A stretch of DNA of 6,424 nt, from the NCBI GenBank assembly GCA_947629635.1, contig CANREO010000056.1, positions 1-6,424 of the forward strand. Direction: 5' to 3'. This stretch comes from an uncultured Clostridia bacterium (GTDB lineage Bacteria > Bacillota > Clostridia > Christensenellales > CAG-917). The translations under genes and the position numbers were made by a program. The notes under the pieces are model-generated. The model saw only the letters and a list, made by a program, of their open reading frames with translations, had not been told where the DNA came from and searched no databases. Positions 1-5,374 of this stretch are shown here, one piece after another (position 1 is the stretch's first letter; every line of letters starts with the position of its first letter).

Positions 1-56
1 ATGTCTTGGACATACGCCCCTCAAACGTACGCGTCTGCCTATTCCGCCATGACCGC
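1..56 (-). tRNA. tRNA-Leu (anticodon GAG), 3' part missing at window edge
   Basis: Read on the minus strand from 56 to 1 this is the first 56 nt of a class II leucine tRNA. The parts fall in order: acceptor 5' strand GCGGTCA (56-50), TG, D arm with GCG/CGC stem and the AATAGGCAGA loop containing the GG pair, then the anticodon stem TACGT/GCGTA around loop TTGAGGG. The anticodon is GAG (22-20), decoding CUU/CUC. The long variable arm TGTC-CAA-GACA typical of tRNA-Leu is complete. The T arm, the 3' acceptor strand and any encoded CCA lie outside the window. The 5' end follows from the acceptor start and lies about 11 nt after the predicted transcription start of a strong promoter at 74-102. Identity is clear; only completeness is unknown. 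Confidence 0.93.
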
Positions 57-73
57 ATGCGGTAAGTATTGAC

Positions 74-102
74 ATTATATGATTTATGGTGCCGATTGTC
101 AA
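74..102 (-). promoter_or_regulatory. Consensus sigma-A promoter for tRNA-Leu
   Basis: On the minus strand a perfect -35 box TTGACA (102-97) is followed by a 17-nt spacer and a perfect -10 box TATAAT (79-74). Transcription would start near 67, giving a leader of about 11 nt before the tRNA 5' end at 56. An A5T5 tract with a further T run (about 145-126) lies upstream, slightly farther out than a classical UP element. Such an exact promoter fits a stable-RNA gene. It also means the tRNA need not depend on read-through from the protein genes upstream. Confidence 0.92.
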
Positions 103-366
103 GGAGTTTTGCCGTCAAATCCCAAAAAGCAACAAAAATTTTTACTGTGCATAAATATGATTGCATATGATATATTTGCCTACGGATCTGAAGCAAGCAG
201 CCGTATTCGGCGCGCTTGCAAACGCCATCAAGGAGGCGATATACTCCCCCACGGATTTCAATGTTGCGGCAATTTTGACGGCAAATCTTCTATGTGAAGG
301 GCTTGACAAACAAGGGATAGTCAAGTTAAGTCACTTTTTGCAATTACTGTTGAACGCAATAAAAAG
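103..366. other. Low-gene-density gap between tRNA-Leu and the coiled-coil gene
   Basis: This stretch carries no minus-strand gene I trust. It holds the upstream region of the tRNA promoter, the candidate plus-strand small ORF, and a 12-bp perfect inverted repeat (108-119 and 274-285). A weak inverted repeat CTTGAC/GTCAAG (302-307/320-325) has a 12-nt loop and does not make a convincing terminator in either direction, so I see no clear transcription stop for the minus-strand gene ending at 367. Confidence 0.5.
108..285. repeat. 12-bp inverted repeat TTTGCCGTCAAA, arms 154 bp apart
   Basis: TTTGCCGTCAAA at 108-119 recurs as its exact reverse complement TTTGACGGCAAA at 274-285. Extending upstream of the left arm gives a few more matches (AG.AG.TTTGCCGTCAAA). 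The left arm lies just upstream of the -35 box of the tRNA promoter on the minus strand; the right arm lies inside the candidate small ORF. A regulator-binding pair, a long-range RNA stem or chance are all possible. Confidence 0.5.
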
Positions 367-382
367 TTACGCGCTGGGCTGA
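167..382 (+). CDS. Putative small Ala/Leu-rich protein (71 aa), unknown function
   Basis: The plus-strand frame opens right after a stop at 158-160, with TTG at 161 and ATG at 167; I list the ATG. The product reads as a real helical protein: hydrophobic residues recur every 3-4 positions and the last half (from ILTANLLCEGLDKQGIVKL onward) resembles, from memory, small Firmicutes families of the DUF6774 kind, with an 'LL-x-EGL-(S/D)-x-x-x-x-x-L' pattern. The segments PTDLKQAA and PTDFNVAA suggest an internal duplication of one helix unit. Against it: no Shine-Dalgarno sequence lies before either start, no good promoter is visible, and its 3' end overlaps the convergent coiled-coil gene by 16 bp. 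It could be a weakly or leaderlessly translated gene, a remnant with a lost 5' end, or chance. The opposite-strand frame here looks less protein-like. Confidence 0.42.
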   Translation: MIYLPTDLKQAAVFGALANAIKEAIYSPTDFNVAAILTANLLCEGLDKQGIVKLSHFLQLLLNAIKSYALG

Positions 383-846
383 TTTTGATTCGGGGCCGGC
401 GAACGCCTTACGTTTTCCTTGCTTTCTTGCACTGTCTGCAACAATTGTTTCAGTCTCTCCTCCACATCGTCGAAAAGCACATAGCAATGTTTGCGCGCGT
501 CATAGTCCATTCGATCGCATTGATCGACTACGCTGTTGAAATATTGTTGAGCTTCGAACTGAGCTTGTTTGACGATCTCGGATTCGGCGATCATTTTCTT
601 CGCCTTGTCCTCTGCCATGTTCATTGTATTGTTGGCATAGTCCTCGGCGCTTTTCAATATCGAATCCCTGTCTTGGATTATTTGTGCGGCGTCCCTCATT
701 TCGACAGGAAAAGAGGAACGTATCTGCGTGATCAACCCGAGAAGAACAGCCTTATTTACGACGACGTCCGTGCTGCTGAACGCCGCCTTCTTGGCCTTTT
801 GTATTTCCAGCTCCAACTCATTCAAAAGTTTATCTATTTCTCCCAT
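367..846 (-). CDS. DivIVA/ATP-synthase-B-like coiled-coil protein (159 aa), function unknown
   Basis: A soluble, charged, largely helical protein. Residues 1-20 form an amphipathic Leu/Glu/Lys helix, followed by a short loop and then a long coiled-coil stretch (about 50-145) rich in Ala, Glu, Lys, Asp and Gln, with a Pro/Asn/Gln tail. The middle part, around VEMRDAAQIIQDRDSIL and MAEDKAKKMIAESEIVKQAQ, matches the pattern of a small clostridial protein usually annotated 'ATPase' or F0-B-like and commonly found just after coaD, which is its place here. No membrane helix or nucleotide-binding motif is present, so the 'ATPase' label should not be taken literally. The ATG at 846 has Shine-Dalgarno AAGGAG at 858-853, 6 nt away. 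It is separated by 76 bp from the gene before it and has its own promoter. DivIVA-like scaffolding is only a guess. Confidence 0.88.
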   Translation of the reverse strand: MGEIDKLLNELELEIQKAKKAAFSSTDVVVNKAVLLGLITQIRSSFPVEMRDAAQIIQDRDSILKSAEDYANNTMNMAEDKAKKMIAESEIVKQAQFEAQQYFNSVVDQCDRMDYDARKHCYVLFDDVEERLKQLLQTVQESKENVRRSPAPNQNQPSA

Positions 847-864
847 ACTTATCTCCTTATTTTC

Positions 865-893
865 AGTATAATTTATATTTTTATATTTTTCAA
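865..893 (-). promoter_or_regulatory. Sigma-A promoter before the coiled-coil gene
   Basis: In the AT-rich gap after rsmD-coaD, the minus strand shows TTGAAA (893-888), a 17-nt spacer and TATACT (870-865), each one base from consensus. Transcription would start near 858, so the Shine-Dalgarno site (858-853) would sit at the very 5' end of a leader of about 12 nt. This gives the coiled-coil gene an input independent of the long operon. No terminator hairpin is visible in the gap, so read-through from upstream is also likely. Confidence 0.72.
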
Positions 894-922
894 CATCAAA
901 CTACATTTTGTATTTTGCGCTT

Positions 923-1933
923 TCACTTCAACTTTGAGAATTCTTTCGTTTTTATAACTTCCGCCGCTGCGTCAGGCAGATTGGAAAGATCTCCGCGCTC
1001 TATTTGCTCTCTGACAAGCGTCGAAGTGATGTCCTTACACTCGTCAATAATTATAAAGTGTGTTTCGATTCCGTGCGCGCGATTGTATGCGGCCATTTCC
1101 GTTTCATAACTTTCGTCGGCAGTGTTGCGTATGCCGCGAACAAGTTTTTCCGCCCCTACTTCGCGCGCTGTTTCAACTGCGGTGTTTTCCGAATATACGG
1201 CTCTGGCGCCCGGATACGCCGAGCACATGGCTTGCGCGAGAACCAGCCTTTGCGCGCCGTTGAAAGTATATTTTTTGTCAGGATTTATGAGGCATGCCAC
1301 GACGACCTCGTCATATACTTTCAAAGCCTCTTTCAGCACTTCTTCGTGTCCTTTGGTTACGGGATCGAAACTGCCCGTCATAAGTGCGACGCGCTTTTTA
1401 TAAATAAATTCCGCCGTCACGGTACCCATTTTTTTTGTGCGTTGGCGATAGAGCGTATTTTTGAGCGTATATGTCTTTTCGGAGCCGTGCTCGAACACAA
1501 TAACGCCGCCTTCATTTAAGAGGTTCCCCTCTATTATGATATCTATTGCCTCTTCACCGCATTTGCTTAGGTACGGAGGGTCCAAAAATATGACGTCAAA
1601 ACGTCTGCCGTTGCTGCGCAAAGCATGCAGCACTGCGGCAAAATCGTTGCAAATGACTGTGTAATTTCCGTCAATGCCTTGCAAATTTTGTTTTACGAGC
1701 GCAACGCTGTCCTTGCTTCTGTCCGCAAAAATCACCTCGCGCGCGCCTCTTGAAATGCACTCTATGCCCAAAGCGCCGCTTCCAGCAAACAGATCCAATG
1801 CCAAACAATCCGCAATATAACCTTGGAGAACGTTGAAAATAGTCTCCTTTATACGCGTCGTAGTAGGGCGCACCGAGTCTCCCTTAGGCGAAAGGAGCTT
1901 TCTGCCGCGATATTTTCCGGCGACTACATTCAT
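923..1933 (-). CDS. rsmD-coaD: Fused RsmD 16S rRNA methyltransferase and CoaD phosphopantetheine adenylyltransferase (336 aa)
   Basis: One uninterrupted frame holds two normally separate enzymes. Residues 1-178 are RsmD, which uses S-adenosylmethionine to methylate G966 (E. coli numbering) of 16S rRNA: VAGKYRGRKL at the N-terminus, RPTTTRIKE, SAM-binding LDLFAGSGALGIE (46-58) and the catalytic DPPY (118-121). Residues about 179-336 are CoaD, which transfers AMP from ATP to 4'-phosphopantetheine in the penultimate step of CoA synthesis: TGSFDPVTKGH (186-196), RGIRNTADESYETEM (266-280) and ITSTLVREQ (302-310). Both domains appear complete with all key motifs. The last RsmD strand (TAEFIYK) runs straight into the first CoaD strand (KRVALM) without a linker. 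The start ATG at 1933 has GGAGGT at 1943-1938; the upstream gene's TGA lies between them, leaving one spare base. Internal ATGs (1429, 1381) lack a Shine-Dalgarno site. Confidence 0.95.
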   Translation of the reverse strand: MNVVAGKYRGRKLLSPKGDSVRPTTTRIKETIFNVLQGYIADCLALDLFAGSGALGIECISRGAREVIFADRSKDSVALVKQNLQGIDGNYTVICNDFAAVLHALRSNGRRFDVIFLDPPYLSKCGEEAIDIIIEGNLLNEGGVIVFEHGSEKTYTLKNTLYRQRTKKMGTVTAEFIYKKRVALMTGSFDPVTKGHEEVLKEALKVYDEVVVACLINPDKKYTFNGAQRLVLAQAMCSAYPGARAVYSENTAVETAREVGAEKLVRGIRNTADESYETEMAAYNRAHGIETHFIIIDECKDITSTLVREQIERGDLSNLPDAAAEVIKTKEFSKLK

Positions 1934-1934
1934 T

Positions 1935-2504
1935 TCAACCTCCGTATATGTTGGGGATCTCCCCGTCGGGCGTGATGATCCGCTTTTCGGTTATTATTAT
2001 ATCCATGGGCACGTCATGCGAAGATATTTCAAGTCCGTCTACGCATTGACGATCAAAGGCGATACCTATCTTGAAAACATTGTGCGAGGACAAAAATCTG
2101 TCGTAATATCCCACGCCGTGCCCGAGTCTGTTTAGCCCGTCAAACGCAACCATTGGAATGACGGCCGTCTCAACCTCGCTCAGTTCTCTGCCTCCTACGG
2201 GTTCCAGGATCCCCCACCTGTTTCTTCTGAAGTCTGTATAAGGAGTGATCGCGATCATTTGCAGATCGTCGCCTTTCACTTTAGGCACGCAGACCGTCCT
2301 TTCAAGCATGAGCGCCAATCCGACTATTTCTTCCGTGTTCGGCTCCATATCGGAACCGAGAAATATAAACAAACTGTGGGCAAGTCTAAACGCGTCCAAC
2401 GAACTCAGCGCATCGGCTATTGAACCGCTTGCCCACTCTCTTTCTTCGGCGCTCATGCGTTTTGTCGCCGCAACCGCCGATTTTCTCGCTTCCAACTTAT
2501 TCAT
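1935..2504 (-). CDS. ygfA: 5-formyltetrahydrofolate cyclo-ligase (189 aa)
   Basis: This enzyme (also called MTHFS) uses ATP to convert 5-formyl-THF to 5,10-methenyl-THF in the cytoplasm, returning a storage or inhibitory folate to the one-carbon pool. The sequence has the family landmarks: an N-terminal basic helix (KLEARK), WGILEP (97-102), the glycine-rich signature from GLNRLGHGVGYYDRFL (123-138) and HDVPMDIIITE (163-173). Length is normal for the bacterial family. The ATG at 2504 overlaps the end of alr by 8 nt (ATGAATAA), with AAAGGA some 10 nt upstream, which suggests translational coupling. The TGA stop is one base before the rsmD-coaD start. The symbol follows E. coli; B. subtilis calls it yqgN. 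Confidence 0.95.
   Translation of the reverse strand: MNKLEARKSAVAATKRMSAEEREWASGSIADALSSLDAFRLAHSLFIFLGSDMEPNTEEIVGLALMLERTVCVPKVKGDDLQMIAITPYTDFRRNRWGILEPVGGRELSEVETAVIPMVAFDGLNRLGHGVGYYDRFLSSHNVFKIGIAFDRQCVDGLEISSHDVPMDIIITEKRIITPDGEIPNIYGG
1938..1943 (-). promoter_or_regulatory. Strong Shine-Dalgarno GGAGGT fixing the rsmD-coaD start
   Basis: GGAGGT lies inside the last codons of the cyclo-ligase gene and is followed directly by its TGA stop, one A and the ATG of rsmD-coaD. Ribosomes ending the upstream gene stop on top of the next start, so reinitiation and coupling are likely. Confidence 0.85.
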
Positions 2505-3492
2505 CCACGTATATCCTTTGCACTCTGCCCCTCCAACAGGTAAGCATCGTATAGTCTATTGTTTTGCGCTGCTTCGCGCACTCTTCCAATATTTCCGGGG
2601 AAAGCAACATTACTTGTTCCCCCACATTCGGCTCCAACGAGCCTACGTCTGCCATAAACGTGTCCATACACGCCTTGCCGACGCTTCTGCATCTTACGCC
2701 TCTTATGTAAACGTCCGACGGATGTTCCCTGTCGATACCGTCTGCATAGCCTCCGAATATCGTCGCAATATTTGTTGCATGAGCGAGCCTGTTACATCCG
2801 TATCCCACGCATTCGCCGGCATTTGCGCGTCTCACCGCCAGCACCTTGCTAAAAACGCTCATTGCCCCTTTATACGCCGCAAGTCCCACGCGCACAGCGT
2901 CGTATCTGAGAGTTTTGATATTCATTGAATGGCTTGACGCAATGTGCATCTTTATTTCGCCGAATGCCGCAGTAAGTTTCTCGCAACCTCTCTTAAATGC
3001 CGCAACCTGATCGTAGGACAGCGCCCTCAAATGCGAATATACGCCCTCGGGAGAGATGCCTGCGTCCTTGAACGCGCCTATCAGGCAGTCAATATCGTTC
3101 TCCGCAAAGCCCAACCGATGCATGCCCGTATCGAGCTTTATATGAAACTTTGCCCTCTTTCTTCCCGGAAGCCTTAACAGTGCTTCAAGTTGAGCAAAAC
3201 TGTTGAGGCCTATCGTCACGTCAAGTTCCGCCGCCTTGCAAAGCTCTTCAGGGAGCAATGCCGTGGCAAGTATATCTTTTTTTATGCCGCATTGTCTCAG
3301 CGTTTCCGCCTCTTCCAACGTTACGACTCCGAATCCGTCCGTCAACTCTCTCGTAGCGAGCGCCACCTCTTTAATGCCATGCCCGTACGCGTCTGCCTTC
3401 AACATCAAGATCTTATTGAAAGGCATTGCGGCAAGATTGCGCCTTATCGCGGCAAGATTTATTTCACAGCTCAACATCATATCAAGCCACAT
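2497..3492 (-). CDS. alr: Alanine racemase, compact form (331 aa)
   Basis: PLP-dependent fold-type III enzyme making D-alanine from L-alanine for peptidoglycan. Counting from the in-frame TTG at 3504, the PLP lysine is K36 in LKADAYGHG, the K123 and R130 positions fall in KLDTGMHRLGF, SHL is at 157-159, the phosphate-contacting HIASS at 187-191, RVG at 205-207, the second catalytic base Tyr235 in VGYG, and KACMD at 277-281. All central catalytic residues are therefore present. At 327-335 aa it is shorter than the usual 360-390; loops after SHL and before VGYG are trimmed, and the C-terminal DYTMLTCWRGRVQRIY departs from the common YExLTxISxRVPR pattern. The start is uncertain: TTG 3504, ATG 3492, 3480 or 3477, none with a good Shine-Dalgarno site. 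I chose 3492. Another amino-acid substrate cannot be excluded. Confidence 0.92.
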   Translation of the reverse strand: MWLDMMLSCEINLAAIRRNLAAMPFNKILMLKADAYGHGIKEVALATRELTDGFGVVTLEEAETLRQCGIKKDILATALLPEELCKAAELDVTIGLNSFAQLEALLRLPGRKRAKFHIKLDTGMHRLGFAENDIDCLIGAFKDAGISPEGVYSHLRALSYDQVAAFKRGCEKLTAAFGEIKMHIASSHSMNIKTLRYDAVRVGLAAYKGAMSVFSKVLAVRRANAGECVGYGCNRLAHATNIATIFGGYADGIDREHPSDVYIRGVRCRSVGKACMDTFMADVGSLEPNVGEQVMLLSPEILEECAKQRKTIDYTMLTCWRGRVQRIYVDE

Positions 3493-3522
3493 AATATGCC
3501 GCAAAACGATACGTCGTGTATT

Positions 3523-4905
3523 TCAGTTGACGTTTAGAGCGAGATATTTAAAATCGAATTCCTTATACTTTGCTTCGGCCTTCTCTTCAAAACCCAATTT
3601 TTTGAGATTATTCAGGGACGGGATATTATCATACTGCACTACGGCGCAAAGAGACGCTTTGCCTACCGATATGCACGATTCGGATATCACCCTCTTGCAC
3701 AACGCCGAAGCCACTCCCTTTTTGCGATAGCCCTCTCGCACCATGATCCCACTGAATTCATAAAATTTTCTGTCCCCTTCATATCCGCAAATATCTGCCA
3801 ACTGTTTGCCGTATTCCTCGTCAAGATCTACAGCGCAAGTGCCTATAAGCAACTCCCCGTCATATGCGCCGAGCATATAACCGTTTTCAAGCACGTTCAT
3901 CAACTCGTCATCGGTATAATTCAAAAAGAACTTTTTATCGTCAAGCGACGATATCTCGTCTTTAAGGAACCTCATCACGATGTTAAAGTCCTCTTTTGTC
4001 AATTTGCGGCACGTAAATTGCTTTCCGTCCGCACTGTCCATGAGCCACTTTGGCGTAAGCACATATTTTTCCAAAAGGTATTCCGGGCAATAGCTGAGTT
4101 TGGATTTTCGCAATCCTTCCGCACCCATATCCTCTTGCCTGTTGATATATGGGCAGTCGGCAAAGTTTTCGGCGGCAAATTCATGCGCAAGAAAACTGTA
4201 CGCCCCGTCATATGTTATGTCGGCCTTTTCGTATATTATGACGGCGTTGCCGTTTGACAGTCTCTCGCCTATGGATATGCCCACCATCGTTCCGTCAACG
4301 CGCAAAACGTCGCACACCGTCTCGCCTTTTAAAGACGCGTCAAGCGCGGCAAGCAGTATCTCTCTTTCGGCAAGAGCGCTATTCAGATATTGTTCGTCCC
4401 GAAAACAATGAGCGGCAAGCCATTTGTCCTCGAATTCTATCACTTCACTTCTGTCGAGCGCAGTATAGGGTTTGAGTGTAAAATTATAAAGCGATGCGAA
4501 TTTATTGCAATGATTGCGTTTGGCGTTGTATCGCTTGCCTTTGAGAGATATGAAATCCTGCGTACGATATATGTATTCCGCCCAATTTCTGTTTGAACTT
4601 ATGCGATATAAATCGGAAAATTCATCCGCAAAATCCTTTGTGCAAAAATAGAGCGTAGCGTCGCGAGGCAGTTTTTTCAATGCCTCTGCGACGGTCATTC
4701 CGTCCTTGACCAGAGGGCGCCAATAGTAGACGATGTCGCCGTCGAATCCGCGCAGATACAATGCCCTGTCGTCCTCCGCATACTCTATCCTCTCAAACCA
4801 CACCAAAAAGCCGTAGTGCGTAAAATCGCTGCCTACATAGTCCGTACAAGCGATATATTCATCGATCAAAGAATATAGTTTGTCATCCGCGAGTTTAAAT
4901 TCCAT
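3523..4905 (-). CDS. DUF2156 (phosphatidylglycerol lysyltransferase C-terminal-like) fused to GNAT acetyltransferase (460 aa)
   Basis: Residues 1-286 match DUF2156, the cytosolic GNAT-like fold found at the C-terminus of MprF: LKGKRYNAKRNHCNKF (121-136), IYEKAD (224-229) and YINRQEDMGAEGLRKSKLSY (253-272), followed by EKYVL. Residues about 297-460 form a second, ordinary GNAT domain with the acetyl-CoA loop GYRKKGVASAL (392-402) and the closing YDNIPSLNNLKKLGF (425-439). No membrane segments are present, so it lacks the MprF flippase part. Stand-alone DUF2156 proteins are about 290-300 aa; the extra domain accounts for the size. Substrates are unknown; aminoacyl or acetyl transfer to a lipid or small molecule is only an inference from fold. 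The ATG at 4905 sits one base after the upstream TGA with no clear Shine-Dalgarno site, implying coupling. An in-frame ATG at 4983 would add 26 unconserved residues inside the upstream gene. Confidence 0.85.
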   Translation of the reverse strand: MEFKLADDKLYSLIDEYIACTDYVGSDFTHYGFLVWFERIEYAEDDRALYLRGFDGDIVYYWRPLVKDGMTVAEALKKLPRDATLYFCTKDFADEFSDLYRISSNRNWAEYIYRTQDFISLKGKRYNAKRNHCNKFASLYNFTLKPYTALDRSEVIEFEDKWLAAHCFRDEQYLNSALAEREILLAALDASLKGETVCDVLRVDGTMVGISIGERLSNGNAVIIYEKADITYDGAYSFLAHEFAAENFADCPYINRQEDMGAEGLRKSKLSYCPEYLLEKYVLTPKWLMDSADGKQFTCRKLTKEDFNIVMRFLKDEISSLDDKKFFLNYTDDELMNVLENGYMLGAYDGELLIGTCAVDLDEEYGKQLADICGYEGDRKFYEFSGIMVREGYRKKGVASALCKRVISESCISVGKASLCAVVQYDNIPSLNNLKKLGFEEKAEAKYKEFDFKYLALNVN

Positions 4906-4906
4906 A

Positions 4907-5374
4907 TCACTTTTTGTCCGTGAAAAACGTTTCGACTTCGATATCGGGGACGCGTTGTCGCAGTGCGCAGATAAACGCGTCATTCACGGCATGCGGAATA
5001 TTCACTTTGGCTGCCGTCTCCATGCCGTCGGATTTTATTATGAGATATATATCGTCGCTTGAGCCGTTTTGTTTTATCATGACTATGTCGGAATATTTAA
5101 CTTTATCCCAAAAAATTCCCAGCACGACCAGCATATAATCACGCTTGAAAGTATAATTGCAATTAAACAATAAGAGCATTGCAATGACCAGAATGACTAC
5201 AGCCGCCGCCAAAGACACGCCTCCCAACGCGGGCGAAGCCTTATGCAATTTTCCCGCTCCGGAAAGCAAAGCGATATCCAACGCTATAATCGCAAGCGCG
5301 CCCAATGCGACAATGGCAATTACTATTGATTTCAATACGCCGATATTCATACGAAATCTGGCATTATTTTCCAT
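4907..5374 (-). CDS. Two-helix membrane protein with probable bacterial PH-like domain (155 aa)
   Basis: Numbered from an in-frame ATG at 5383, hydrophobic helices lie at about 15-41 and 54-73 with a short polar loop between, followed by a cytosolic domain (about 76-153). That domain has the pattern of small bacterial PH-like domains such as the YyaB-like/bPH_4 type: YTFKRDYMLVVLGIFWDKVKY, then SDIVMIKQNGSSDD, a strand IYLIIKSDG, and a final helix NDAFICALRQRVPDI. The family assignment comes from pattern recognition and is moderate. The start ATG at 5374 is preferred because AGGAG (5389-5385) would sit only 1 nt from the ATG at 5383 but about 10 nt from this one. The gene overlaps the end of the upstream membrane-protein gene and is followed, one base after its TGA, by the DUF2156-GNAT gene. 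A role at the membrane is likely; no function can be named. Confidence 0.82.
   Translation of the reverse strand: MENNARFRMNIGVLKSIVIAIVALGALAIIALDIALLSGAGKLHKASPALGGVSLAAAVVILVIAMLLLFNCNYTFKRDYMLVVLGIFWDKVKYSDIVMIKQNGSSDDIYLIIKSDGMETAAKVNIPHAVNDAFICALRQRVPDIEVETFFTDKK

Noticed and set aside
230..236. AAGGAGG on the plus strand as a ribosome binding site
   Set aside because: No start codon follows within a usable distance; the nearest ATG is about 24 nt downstream. It encodes Lys-Glu-Ala in the small ORF frame and looks accidental.
142..324. A 60-aa minus-strand frame in the gap left of the coiled-coil gene
   Set aside because: No Shine-Dalgarno site and an irregular composition; the plus-strand frame in the same DNA is more protein-like.
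302..325. CTTGAC/GTCAAG inverted repeat as a terminator
   Set aside because: Only 6 bp of stem with a 12-nt loop and no adjoining T run in either direction; too weak to call.
385..957. A 190-aa plus-strand open frame opposite the coiled-coil gene
   Set aside because: Its Phe/Leu-rich, Ile-rich composition mirrors the Glu/Lys-rich coiled-coil on the other strand, and it runs through the minus-strand promoter region.
1379..1429. Separate coaD start at ATG 1429 or 1381
   Set aside because: Neither has a Shine-Dalgarno site; 1381 would remove the first CoaD beta strand, and 1429 lies inside the last RsmD strand.
2501..2692. A 63-aa minus-strand frame inside alr
   Set aside because: Out-of-frame shadow within the coding region of the alanine racemase with no independent start signal.
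4906..4983. N-terminal extension of the DUF2156-GNAT protein to an ATG at 4983
   Set aside because: The added 26 residues lie wholly within the 3' end of the PH-domain gene and do not resemble a DUF2156 N-terminus; the ATG at 4905 directly follows the upstream stop.
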